Assembly: GCA_027604185.1 (NCBI GenBank)
Contig: JADGKB010000001.1
Span: 62,001 to 126,000 of the forward strand
Direction of reading: 5' to 3'
From: Boothiomyces macroporosus
Lineage: Eukaryota > Chytridiomycota > Chytridiomycetes > Rhizophydiales > Terramycetaceae
Length of the DNA: 64,000 bases
Within the stretch, counting starts at the first letter, position 1. The number at the start of each line of letters is the position of its first letter. The notes under the pieces are model-generated. The model saw only the letters and a program-made list of their open reading frames with translations. It was not told where the DNA came from and searched no databases. Both the position numbers and the translations under genes were made by a program. Shown here one piece after another: positions 31,780-42,434 of this stretch.

Positions 31780-32220
31780 AGCTGGATGCAGACACCCTTG
31801 TTGAAAAGATAGAATTTCCCAACAGCCAATTCTTTACAACAATGGGTCCATTGTTTGAAAACTCTTAATCAGTGGTGGAACAAGAAATGCTTCCTACTGT
31901 GCTGGTCAATCAGTTGCAACTCTTTGACCGCACCCACTGAAATTGGTTCATTACCATTGACATTGCGTGGTCCGCCAGTCCCCAATCCATAATGATGCAT
32001 GATGAGTAATCACGTGAGACATTTTCCACTCAAGAGTTTGCTTCAGTTGATGAGCAAGGAGGATTTTTCCAAGCTTTTCAAGGGCTGAAAGTATGAGGAC
32101 ATTAAAGACTGTTTCATCATGTGTTTGTGAGAGCCAATGAGCTTAAATTATAACATCATCAGCGCCACAATAAAGCCGGCCATATAAAACCAGCAGCAGA
32201 AAAATTTCAATCGAAAAACG
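31780..32220. other. Divergent intergenic region, 441 bp
   Basis: Between the receptor-like gene (minus) and ALAS (plus). Two promoters are expected here. I see no gene, RNA or clear repeat. Confidence 0.4.
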
Positions 32221-33910
32221 ATGCTCGACCTCAAATTCGTAAAGGCTGCCATCGCAGTATGTCCGTACCTCGCAAGAACACCTGTAAACAAGCTCAGAAA
32301 AATGTCAACCATGCCTGCTATTCGCCAAGTAGGTATGCCAAACGCTCTGTATGCCAAAGCTTCAAAATGTCCAATGATGAAGAACGCTTTGAAGGGCCAA
32401 TCAGCTGGCATTTCCACTTCCTCTAAATGTCCTTACGCATCAACGGTCGACTCCATCGTCGAAGTTGGCAAGCCTGGAACCCTCTCTTCCTTCTTGTCCA
32501 AGAACCCAAGTGGTTGACTTTTTCTAATGATAGAATTGAACAACGCTCTCTTCAATCAACATCAAAAGAATGGAGTATTTGATTATGAAACTTTTTACCA
32601 TCAAGAGTTGGAAAAAAAGAAGAACGATCGCAGTTACCGTTACTTCAACAACATCAACAGACTGGCAAAGCTCTACCCAACCGCTCACACCGGAACTGGG
32701 GAGCACGTTACAGTCTGGTGCTCAAACGATTATTTAGGAATGAGTAAACATCCTGAAGTCATTGAAGCAATGAAGTACTTTTTACTTTAATGTTAGGGAA
32801 ACTTTGGACAAGTATGGTGCCGGTGCTGGTGGTACTCGTAACATTGCTGGAAATGCTCAGTTGCATTTGACTTTGGAAAGAGAATTGGCTGATCTTCACA
32901 AAAAGGAAGCTGCTTTGGTCTTTTCATCTTGCTTTGTTGCAAACGATGCAACCATCTCTACTTTAGCCAGCAAATTGCCAGGGTGTGTAATCTTTTCCGA
33001 CTCCTCCAACCATGCTTCAATGATTCAAGGTATCCGTAACTCTCGTGCCAAGAAGCACATCTTCCGTCATAACGATGTAGCTCACTTGGAATCCTTGCTG
33101 CAACAATACGACATCAACACCCCTAAACTTATTGCTTATGAATCTGTATACTCTATGTGTGGATCTTTGGGACCAATCAAGGAAATCACTGCTCTTGCCA
33201 AAAAGTATAATGCTATTACTTTCTGTGATGAAGTTCATGCCGTTGGTATGTACGGTAAAACCGGCGCTGGTGTTGCTGAATATGTTGAAGCTATGGCTGG
33301 AATTGATATCATTACCGGTACTCTTGGAAAAGCGTTTGGTGTTGTTGGTGGATATATCGCTGGATCTGCAGCCTTTGTAGATATGATTCGTTCTTATGCC
33401 CCTGGATTTATCTTTACCACCTCATTACCTCCTGTTGTTGTTTCTGGTGCTCTTACTTCTATTCGCCACTTGAAGAAATCTCAAGTCGAACGTTCTGGCC
33501 AACAATTGAACACTAGAGCTTTGAAGGCAACCTTGCAATCCAAAGGGATTCCAGTTGTTCCTAATCCGTCTCATATCGTTCCAGTTATGGTTGGAGATGC
33601 TGAAACCGCAAAGTCTATTTCTGATGAACTCTTGTACAAGTACAAGATTTACGTTCAATCCATCAACTACCCAACTGTAAATGTTGGGGAAGAACGCTTG
33701 CGTATCACTCCTACCCCTGGACATCATGAAGCTCATATGCAACACTTGGTTGGTGCTCTTGAAACTATTTGGGAAGAACGTGGATTAAAGTATGTTGAAG
33801 ACTGGGCTAAGGCTGGTTCTCCTCTTGGTATTGGAAGCACTCACGTCGATCAATTGGTTCGCTCTGCCGATTTGGTAAACCCTAACCAAACCGTTGCAGC
33901 AACCGCTTAA
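32221..33910 (+). CDS. HEM1: 5-aminolevulinate synthase (mitochondrial, first step of haem synthesis)
   Basis: Exons 32221..32512, 32534..32774 and 32797..33910 encode 548 residues; introns 21 and 22 nt. The enzyme condenses glycine and succinyl-CoA using PLP. Visible blocks are [72 protein letters not shown], and [18 protein letters not shown], where Lys of GTLGKAFG binds PLP. The N-terminal presequence is basic and contains three Cys-Pro pairs (AVCPYL, SKCPMM, SKCPYA), the haem-regulatory motif known to limit import or stability of ALAS when haem is abundant. Fungi, animals and alphaproteobacteria use this route, so the gene fits an opisthokont. Length is normal for fungal Hem1. The C-terminal [12 protein letters not shown] extension is typical too. 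Confidence 0.95.
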
Positions 33911-33974
33911 ATTGTTTGAATGAATCCTTGTTTTGCTTGAATTTTCAAAGTTTGTTTTTTTCGCGTCTGCCATT

Positions 33975-35210
33975 ATGAATGCGCATAAGTCGTTTTGGAG
34001 TGTTGACTCTTCGCAGCACTCTGAAAGGGGAGAAAAGAGACTGAGGTCCTTTTTCTTAATGATAGTATATCGTCTCGCAGCGACAATATTGAACTGGAGA
34101 TTACTTCAAAAACGCAAGAGCGGATACACAGAGTAGTAGAAAGTCAATATTTCAACTTTGGTGTATTCCTGGTGATAATGATCAACATTGTAGTGATCGG
34201 ATTTCAAATTACTGAATCAGTGAATAACGACTATGGATATTATCTTTCAATCGCGGATTCTATCATTATTGGGATATTCATGTACGAAGTCATTCTGCGG
34301 TTATATGTGTGGAGGTGGAAGTTTTTTTATAGTAAATGGCTGATATTTGGTAAATAACCTTTAACAAGACTTGGTGATGGTGTTGCTGTCACTATGCGTT
34401 ACAATTATTCCCAATGTCGTTCTAACTATTCAGCAATCATCTTTACTTGATTTACTCAGAATGACAAGAACTCTAAGGTTGATTCGTTCAGTAAGGACGC
34501 TTCGTAACATCAACGCAGTGAAATCAATTCAAATCATACTGGAAACATTGAATCAATCCTTAATTGCAATGTCCAACATTTTTCTTTTGACACTATTGAT
34601 TGGATGTAAAATTGAACTAATGTAGACATGTATACCTTGGCTGGAGTATTTCTATATGGATCAATTGATTCATACAATTTTGGATCAGTAGGAAATGCTG
34701 CAATGGTCTTTCTGCAAGTTGCATCTTTGGATTCATGGTCAAATATATACATGAAAAGCAAGTCTCAAGCGCCGGATATGTTTTTTGTCCTGGCTTCATT
34801 CATTGTCATCCAATCTTTCGTGCTATTCAAGTACTCTTTGCTGATTTAGCCTACTTACTGCCGTAATCGTAGATAATTTGACTTTGCTCAGAAAGCGTTT
34901 GACAATTGTAGCCAATGCAAAGAAACAGGAAGACAATCTACAATCAGATTTCCTAAAAAAGATGGTACTGTGTGCTAATGTAAGCGAAGAAACAAATCCA
35001 AGATTAGTACGAACGCAGAAAATCAGATGGGCATTGATAACTACTACTCTGGCGATTTACCGTGGAAGTAATTAATATTTAACGAGAAATAAGGAGATTA
35101 TGGCTTCGTACTATATGAATCTTGCTAGCTTGGAACACAACATGAATTTATATGATAGACACAACCGTCTGGTAGAAGATTTGATAGGAATATTAAAGAA
35201 AAACAAATAA
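33975..35210 (+). CDS. CatSper-like single-domain voltage-gated cation channel
   Basis: Exons 33975..34045, 34066..34349, 34369..34605, 34626..34830, 34850..34964, 34985..35067 and 35087..35210 encode 372 residues; six introns of 19-20 nt. One six-helix domain is present: S1 FNFGVFLVIMINIVVIGFQI; S2-S3 SIADSIIIGIFMYEVILRLY and KWLIFDLVMVLLSLCVTIIP; S4 LRMTRTLRLIRSVRTLRNIN with six arginines at three-residue spacing; S5 FLLTLLIGYMYTLAGVFLYG; pore FLQVASLDSWSNIY; S6 FVLFNLLTAVIVDN. The pore sequence SLDSW matches the CatSper T-x-D-x-W filter. A C-terminal coiled coil (ASLEHNMNLYDRHNRLVEDL) fits CatSper subunits as well. CatSper is the Ca2+ channel of the flagellum, so this agrees with centrin. 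It follows ALAS after only 64 bp. Confidence 0.8.
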
Positions 35211-35390
35211 TGAACACAGGCTTTTCGGGTGCTCAAAATCCCTGAAAAAATTACAATAAATAGAAGCAGCAACTTGTAATCTCAAAGGCGGTTCCAAATT
35301 TTCCTTTTAAAAAATTAAAAGCAAGGCTAAAACTTTCTGAAACCTGAGATCAATCATACCCGTACAAGTCACATTTGTGACGAGTGGCGT

Positions 35391-36799
35391 ATGTTTTCTC
35401 CCTTTAGTCGCTCTTGTGAAATTCTTCCTCAAATACAAATGTCGGTTGAACAGAATAATGCGGGAGATACCCCAGTGATTTCACTTGAAATTCAACTCTT
35501 TCCACACTCGGAAACTCCACTACATCGCCAAGACCAGAACAGACCGTTTTTGTTCACACCAGTGGAAAAGAAGGTTGTATATGGAAATATTGTTCAAATT
35601 GGTAGAAAAATTGATAGATCAAAAGACACCCACAGAGGTACTACAAGGGAAGACAGAGCTGCACAAAATGTTTCGACTGATTACAACCACATGTCCTCCG
35701 ATAAGGATGGAAGAACCAACTATGATTGCGTGGCTTTCAGGAGTAAAGTAGTCAGTAGACACCATGCGGAAATATGGGTTGGAAAGGATGAACAAGTAAG
35801 ACATATTTAAACATAGTTGTACTTTAGAGATGTCGGCAGTTCTTCGGGAAGTTTCCTTAACCGTCTTCGTTTATCGCCAAGTGGAAAAGAAAGCCGGCCT
35901 TATCCGCTAAAATCGGGTGATATTATTCAGCTGGGTGTCGACTACCAAGGCCGCCAAGAAGGTAATATTCTGATAACATAGAAATATACAAAGCGGTGAT
36001 GATTAAAGTGTTTATAAATTCTAAAAAGGGACCGGCAAAAGTTGCAAATAAGCAAAAGTAAAAGGGATCTAACGATAGGCTGAACAAAGCAATGAGAATG
36101 TTGTTGAGCGCAATGAATCCAAATTCGCAAGCCGGTGATGACAATGGTCCAATCGATTGCTGTATTTGTATCAATACTATGGCACCATTCCAAGCCCTTT
36201 TCCTTGCCCCATGTTCGCACTGTTTCCACTATAAATGTGTTACATCTTTATTGGGGGCAGGATTCATGTTTCAGTGTCCTTTGTGTAGACAAGTTGCAAA
36301 TTTAGAAGCAAGTGTTCAAGATGATCAGGATGAAGAAATGTTAGTTGAGGATGATGATTGTAACTCTGTCTCGGCAGGAAATTCTGGGGGTGAAGAGATT
36401 GTAGCCCCAGCTGCTGAACAGCAATCCTCTCCAATGAATATACCTGGTTCGGAAAGACCTGCAGCAACTGTATTAGAACGCATTATTTCCCCATCAACGC
36501 CTGAAAATCACAGTAGCATGCCAATGAATCTTGATAGACAAGCTACTGTACAGTCGCCCCCTGAACCTGAAGTGCATGCTGACAATGCAAACGAACTATA
36601 TGAATCCCTAATTAAGCTCTCAACGATGATGTCTGACGGAGATGTAACTATGAACGACAATGACCAATTGCAACAAAATATTACCAAAGTCAAGGCTATA
36701 TTAGGACCAATATTTGGAAACACTGCTGAAATGAGTGCTACCCAGAAAGAAATGCTTGCCAATTTACTATTCTCCACTTCAAACGAACAAGGAAACTAA
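35391..36799 (+). CDS. FHA-RING E3 ubiquitin ligase (Dma1/Dma2/CHFR-like)
   Basis: Exons 35391..35795, 35817..35961, 35982..36057 and 36079..36799, introns 21, 20 and 21 nt; 448 residues from the first Met or 432 from the second (MSVEQNN). The FHA domain runs from VVYGNIVQIGRK through FRSKVVSRHHAEIWVGKDEQ and FRDVGSSSGSFLNRLRLSPS to SGDIIQLGVDYQGRQE; the S-R-H and S-S-x-G-x-F residues of phosphothreonine binding are intact. The RING follows: CCICINTMAPFQALFLAPCS, HCFHYKCVTSLLGAGFMFQC, PLCR. FHA first and RING second, with the LAPCSHCFHYKC form, is the Dma arrangement in fungi, which controls the mitotic exit/septation network. The C-terminal 180 residues are acidic and probably disordered. 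It converges with the ABCG gene, 49 bp away. Confidence 0.85.
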
Positions 36800-36848
36800 T
36801 TATTCGGTAATTTTTTCAAATATAAATAAGTTTTCATAAATTTCTAGT

Positions 36849-38698
36849 TTATTCAAGTCTAATTATCGGTCTGCTTGTTCTTTCAAAGACAAAACCTGCA
36901 ATCAAAGCAAACCCAGCACAGAGCAAAATGTTGCACCAAATATCTGCCATTATTTTAGGGTTGCCAAGTGCAAAAGTGTCTACAATCATTTGCCCATCCT
37001 TGTAACAAATCTTTTTTGGGTCAGAGCAGTCTATCTTTGCTCCAATAAATTCGTTTTGCACGTATGCTTTGTTGGAATACGAAATTACTGAAATGTACTG
37101 CATCCTAGTATAAAGTTGTCTTACCATTTGAACGCTGGGCTTGCAGAGTCGAGGTTGAGTATTGGGCCACCAAAAAGCATGAAAACAGTGATTACCAAAG
37201 GTCCAACAATTTGCCCAACTTGGATCGATGGGATAGCAGATGCCACAAGGATCCCAATTGAAACTGACGTAATGGTATGTGACAATCCAATTAGGAGATA
37301 GATGCCATATTTTTCCATGGAGTTTTGAAACCCAATCATCCAATACATTGGCACAGTTAGAAGGAAACATACAAGCACTGCCGAGGGTATGTACGTAATA
37401 AAAGATGCCAAAAATGCTGCTGATGAACTGTACGCACCTGCACTCCTTTCTCGACGAATAACAGCGCGTTCTTTTGGCAAAGTTGCAATAATTGGCATCA
37501 CCGTGGCAAACGATAGATTGATACATAAAAAGAACAATACTCCTACTCTGTTTTGAATACCGCCAGCATCCATTGGCGATTGCCAGAAAAGAGTTCCCAG
37601 CATAATGAGCATAATTACCGTCTGTGCTGCTTTTGCAATGAATGCAGGCTTATCCCGAACTACCATCTTTGCGCTTCTGCCGAATAATGACAAGAAATCA
37701 TTAATCCAGGATGAGCGATTTACCCCTTCTTCGCAATCATCAATATCTTTCAAGAGTTTGGTTTGGTTGAATCTATCCGCACTCTTGATTTCCCATTCTT
37801 TTTTGAACTGCAAGATTCTTTCCTCAGACTGCTTTTTCAATTCTTCAGATCGTTGGTCCAAGGTGGTAATGTCTAGAAAGAAATCTGATGGATTTGTGTT
37901 TGGGGGAATACTGAATCCCAACTTTTCAAAATGCTCTAATGCTTCAGCAGTTGGTCCCAACCATAGTGTTTCACCCGCACTTAAGAGTAAAATGTTGTCG
38001 AATAGTTCAATGATATCGGTTCTAGGTTGATGAACTGTCATCACAACAATCTTGTTTTGCTTGACAGCCAACTTCTTTACCATTTCGACAAGGTTAAACG
38101 CATTGAATGAATCCAATCCACTGGTAGGTTCATCCAAGAAGATGATATCTGGGGTCGTAACAATTTCTACTCCAATTGACACTCGTTTACGTTCACCGCC
38201 AGAAATTCCTCTTACATTTTCGTCACCAATCACTGTATTTCGACAATTGTTTAATCCAAGGTCCATTATGATTTCATTTACTCTTTCATCCTTTTCAGCC
38301 TTTGGCAAGTAGTGTGGTAAGCGAAATCTGGCAGAGTAATCAAGTGTCTCTTGAACAGTAAGGTTTGGGAACATCAAATCTGCTTGCTCGACGTAAGCGC
38401 AATCAGTTTTCCAACTGACTTGGCTTCTAGGTCTGTCTTTGAATAGAATGTCACCAGTCAATTCACCAGCGCCAATCCTACCCGCCAATACATTTAGCAA
38501 TGTCGATTTCCCAGCACCTAGCATTAGTATTCCCATACCTGATCCTCCCATTATTCCCAATACCTGCCCAGAATGAACTTTTCCAGACATGTTGTGCAGC
38601 ACTTGCCTTGACTCTTTCCCATTTGATATGGTAAAACTGACATTTGACCAGGAGAATGCAAAACTTTCTGTTGGTTTGAAATCGTCCTTCTTTTGCAT
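36849..38698 (-). CDS. ABCG-type half transporter
   Basis: Exons 38698..38539, 38517..37125 and 37104..36849 encode 602 residues. The nucleotide-binding domain leads: VLGIMGGSGAGKSTLLNVLA (Walker A, about residue 50), GISGGERKRVSIGVEIVTTP (signature), DIIFLDEPTSGLDSFNAFNL (Walker B) and MTVHQPRTDIIELFDNILLL. About six transmembrane segments follow (NRVGVLFFLCINLSFATVMP, YGIYLLIGLSHTITSVSIGI, CNILLCAGFALIAGFVFE). NBD-then-membrane order and one domain of each define ABCG half transporters, which dimerise to export lipids or sterols. The 21-nt intron at 38518..38538 lies within Walker A and stays in frame without a stop, so unspliced reading gives a false seven-residue insertion (GMGILML). The stop overlaps AATAAA. 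Confidence 0.92.
38518..38538 (-). other. In-frame 21-nt intron inside the Walker A codons of the ABCG gene
   Basis: Starts gtatgggaatac and ends taatgctag with the usual branch-like tactaatg. Removal turns GGSGMGILMLGAGKS into GGSGAGKS, the canonical P-loop. It is the only 3n-length intron I found without an in-frame stop. Confidence 0.85.
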
Positions 38699-39061
38699 TT
38701 TTACTCAAACTATTGCTTTCCTTGGCAAGACAAAGGGTAGGGGCCTTCCTATTTGGGACTCACAGCACAAGAGATCTGTCAATGGTAGAACAAAAGATAG
38801 CTCAATTGCCAATGACCTTCAATTGGATACGCCAAGTTAAATAAAAGATGCGGATATATTCAATTTGGTTGGTATGAGTGCCAGTTGACACTTATAAAAA
38901 TTACCTGCCACTTAAAGATAGCTATTCCAAAATCGAATAGATGAGTAGTCATAAATTGCTACTATGGAAGTGGTAAAGGAATACACGCTCAAAAGTGCAA
39001 ATAAATTCAAGAATAACGGGATGTTTATTACAAAGCTTCTTTGTTAACCTCCATTTCCAAG
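38699..39061. other. Intergenic, 363 bp
   Basis: Between the ABCG start and the end of a small minus-strand gene. It must contain the ABCG promoter. Nothing else recognised. Confidence 0.4.
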
Positions 39062-39364
39062 TTAGTTTGAATCACCCTTTTCCAAAAAGTGCTCTAAAAC
39101 TTGTTTAATTCGATCATTTTCTGCAAACAAATCATTAATGAATGTATTGATCTTTTTCAACTCCGAATTGACTTCGTGTCGATGACGCCTAGAGTGATCC
39201 AGTTGATGCTGCATAATTCGCTGTTCAAGATCGCGTAGTTTGGTCATGATTGGGTTTTGTGAGCAGTACACACACTGAGATGAAAACCCAGTAGTAGGAA
39301 CATTAGAATCGTTAACTGATGCTTTTTTGAATATTTCAAACCAATTTCTCATGATTTTATTCAA
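39062..39364 (-). CDS. Small coiled-coil protein with a CxxC pair, unknown
   Basis: Single exon, 100 residues. The N-terminal part has FSSQCVYCSQNPIMTK, and the rest is a charged helix (LRDLEQRIMQHQLDHSRRHR, EVNSELKKINTFINDLFAEN, DRIKQVLEHFLEKG), probably a short coiled coil. One CxxC is not a zinc finger by itself. I recognise no family. A second Met four residues in (MRNWFEIF) is an alternative start. The gene lies 49 bp past the F-box gene, in the same direction, and fits the spacing seen elsewhere. Confidence 0.5.
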   Translation of the reverse strand: MNKIMRNWFEIFKKASVNDSNVPTTGFSSQCVYCSQNPIMTKLRDLEQRIMQHQLDHSRRHRHEVNSELKKINTFINDLFAENDRIKQVLEHFLEKGDSN

Positions 39365-39413
39365 TTTTGCTTGAATTTATAATGTGGACCATTCAATGTC
39401 AAAAATGTCAATG

Positions 39414-40576
39414 TTATGAATCCACCATTAAATAAAAGCATCCAACAAATGGCGACTGAAAAATTCCGATCAGCACTTTTCCTTTTTGATATATTTTGAA
39501 TTGCTGATCGGGTATAAACGAGCAGCCGTCACACGTCAAGGTAGTGTTTTCAAGTACCATTTCAGTATCCTCTGGGTGCAAATATTGATACGCTTCAAAC
39601 CTCGCAGAATATACACCATTGTATTTCTCTGGCTCGCGGCATGTAGTACTGCACATTGTTTTGTCAATATAAAATGTGCCTATAATTTTCATGAAATTCC
39701 CCAAATCTTGGGTTTGATTGACAATCAACCGACATTGCCTCCCTTCTGTTGAATCTACTGCTATATAATATATCCCTGTATATCTATTATTATTTGTAAA
39801 TGTAATTCGAGGTGGAGGTATGCTAATTGATTCTTCCATTACAATACAAAATACACCGCAGTTGTTTTCATCTCCTGGATTATACATCCCAATTGCTACA
39901 TAGCCATCTAGTAGTCCATAGTAATTGTTTGGTATAGCGATATCTTCCCCTCGAACTATTTCTATTTCTTTAAAGACAATGTGTCTGATTAATTGTCTAT
40001 TGGTAACAGAATTGACAATAAATCTAGTCGGAAATGGATTGTAAATGTCCAGCAAATTACCCAAGACCTACATTAAAGAGATCGTACCAAAGTTAATGAA
40101 TCGTTTAATGTTTTCCATCTGCAAAACCCTTTGATTTCCCCCACACTTAGTCTTCCCAAATTTCCAACTGAAGTACATTCTAAACCAACCGCTTCAGCCA
40201 TTAATCCATACAGCTGAATTTTTTGGCAGCTTTGCAATACGAGCTCCATGGGATATGGCTCGAAATTGTTTGTTAACGGGTCGATACAATACCCTCGCCA
40301 TCCAGTCCTAGCTTGATCCAACCGTTCATAAAACGTTTTCCAAGTCTCAAACGCTTCATGCTTCATTCGAATATCATGATACGGTAAATCGATTCCAAAT
40401 CTTACTCTGGCATGATGGCGGTATAACTGTAATTGTTGCGATACAAGATACAGTCTTTTGCAAGTACATGATAGTCGTGATGCGGTTTGGATATCCAGGC
40501 GTTTTAGTAGGTATATGCACTCTTCAAGTGATAGTAAATCAATTGGGGATGGCATCTTGAAAGCCGCGTTCATCAA
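39414..40576 (-). CDS. F-box protein with an unrecognised C-terminal domain
   Basis: Exons 40576..40088 and 40067..39414 (intron gtacgatctctttaatgtag) encode 380 residues. The F-box-like segment is PSPIDLLSLEECIYLLKRLD, then IQTASRLSCTCKRLYLVSQQ (about residues 9-48), with the usual Leu pattern and the C-K-x-L-Y ending. After a helical linker with a conserved-looking WRGYCIDP, the C-terminal 220 residues are strand-rich (IEIVRGEDIAIPNNYYGLLD, CGVFCIVMEESISIPPPRIT, NRYTGIYYIAVDSTEGRQCR, KYNGVYSARFEAYQYLHPED). It may be a beta-barrel or jelly-roll substrate domain as in some F-box proteins; I cannot name it. F-box proteins connect substrates to SCF ligases. The chosen start is the first Met; MPSPIDL at residue 8 is possible. 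Confidence 0.65.
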
Positions 40577-40608
40577 TGGTAAAAAATAAACAATAAATAA
40601 ATATTTTA

Positions 40609-42382
40609 TTACAGAATAGTTAGTTCTTGTTCTAGTAGTCCATCGATATACTGGTTGGAGAACTGGTCAATTTCGCCTGATATTTTGAAGATCGTGTCTT
40701 TGATAAGATCATCAGATATACTATGGTTATATTAAATTACCTTTCTATAGCATCCCAGGGCGGCTGTGATTCAGAGTAATCAAAGTAAACTGATAGCCAC
40801 TTGCTCCTCCTTTCCTTGTCATTTATAATTCTTTCAATTGTATTGTTGGGTAGAATAATAGGCTTTAGCGTTCTTTCTTTGTCTATCGCAGTACTGGTAC
40901 CTTCGGTCTTGGTAATCTTTCTAGTAGGAAACTCTACATGGCTTTCAATTACAATTTCATTTGGTTCTTGTTGGTCAAACGCACTCTTGGGCTTTACTTG
41001 GTCTATTGGTTGAACAGTTTTGTCCACTGCCGGATAAGTGTCTTCAATATTCTCTACTATTACCTGATCTAGGTTCTGTCGAGGTTTGGGAGAAGGTATA
41101 CATAGCAAATCGTATTCGGTGAGTTCAAACTCTCCCACTTCTTTAACTTTTGACTCGTTATACAATCCAAATATATTCTTTGAAGCCACGGATATTGGCC
41201 TCATTTGTGGTTTCGGTGGTGATGACTGCTCAGTACTATTTTCTTCCCTTTTCCCTATAGTAATCGTTTCGTCTTCCTTTGCCTGATTGATATGGCGGGC
41301 AAGCTTCTGGTCAATCATATTCGATGTTCTAATGTAATGCTCCTGTACTGACTGCAGCATGGGATCTAGTTTTGAATTGATTTGGGATAATATTATGTCT
41401 ATAATCTCTCGGTTGTCTGGTTGTGTGCGTTCTGGGCTACTGGCAGAAGATTTTTCCTTTATTGGATCCTTGTCTTTTCGTGGTTCTGGAGAGGACAGGT
41501 TTGATTTCGAGGATGAATTACCAATTCTACTGTTCTCTATCTTGTCAGAGCTAGATTTGGTTGGCAACCTTTTCGGTTCCTTTTCTTGGATTTGCTTTGA
41601 CGGCATTTTGGGCGACTTTTTCAAAGCCTTGGGAGAACCAACAACCTTTTCTGTTTTCTTTGGCTGGGGAACAGATTTAGATAGGGCAGTTGTGCTATAG
41701 TTGGACTTTCGATGAGCAGTTTTCTTTTCCAATTCGCTTCGCAACCTTCTCTGTTCATTTAATTCTTTCAATCTCTTTTGTTAGGCAAAGGTACTTGTTT
41801 CCTTATAGCGGCCATCAATCTGGAATCGCTTTCGTCTCTCATTGTTTCAAATTCTGTCTTGTAATTCCTTTCCTTTGACACCAATCCAGATCTACTGACA
41901 TTTCCCCTCGCCAGAGCAGGGACTTCAAATTCCTTCTTTTCTTTCTTTTTGATTACTGGTGTAGCTTTCCCAAATAACAGTGGCTTCTGTATTTCCTCCA
42001 GCTTTTCATCCCGCCTTTCTTTTTCTACTTTTATTTTTAGTCTCTGACTTTGAATAAATTGTTTTATATCAGATAATGAAGGTTGCTTGACTTTCTTTTG
42101 CTTTGGCACTATTTGTTTGGGCTGCGTCGGTTTTTGGCCCACAGTTGCTTTGGTAGGGATATTTACATTCCTTTCCGGTGATCTAGGTACTACTTTGGGA
42201 ATGCTTTCTCCTTGCTTTGTAGGAGAAGGATTTACTGGCGATCCTTCCGTCTTGATGAACTGATCAGGGTGAGAGTTGAACTGCTTCATCTTTGCTAGTA
42301 TCAGAGAGTGTAGCTTTGAATTTCTGCTATTGAGGAGGGCTACTTCCTTCCTCGCCAGGTCTTGGGCTTTTTCAAAATCCAT
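40609..42382 (-). CDS. Lysine-rich disordered/coiled-coil protein, possibly cytoskeletal or centriolar
   Basis: Exons 42382..41795, 41774..40741 and 40720..40609 encode 577 residues; introns 20 and 20 nt. An N-terminal helix (MDFEKAQDLARKEVALLNSR) is followed by basic, Ser/Pro/Lys-rich disordered sequence and short coiled coils (SLSDIKQFIQSQRLKIKVEK, RLKELNEQRRLRSELEKKTA). The C-terminus is folded-looking: VYFDYSESQPPWDAIESISD, DLIKDTIFKISGEIDQFSNQ, YIDGLLEQELTIL. A final D-x-L-I-x-x-x-I-x-x-x-x-x-E-L motif resembles C-terminal ends of centriolar satellite proteins such as the moonraker type, but I cannot confirm that. It shares a 52-bp promoter with the V-ATPase gene. The stop overlaps AATAAA. 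Confidence 0.5.
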
Positions 42383-42434
42383 CCTCTATACCACTCGAAA
42401 AATTAATAATTTTCGCGACTTTTTTAATCTCGAA

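Noticed and set aside
38518..38538. Novel seven-residue insertion in the ABCG Walker A motif
   Set aside because: The segment has all features of a 21-nt intron and its removal restores the canonical P-loop.
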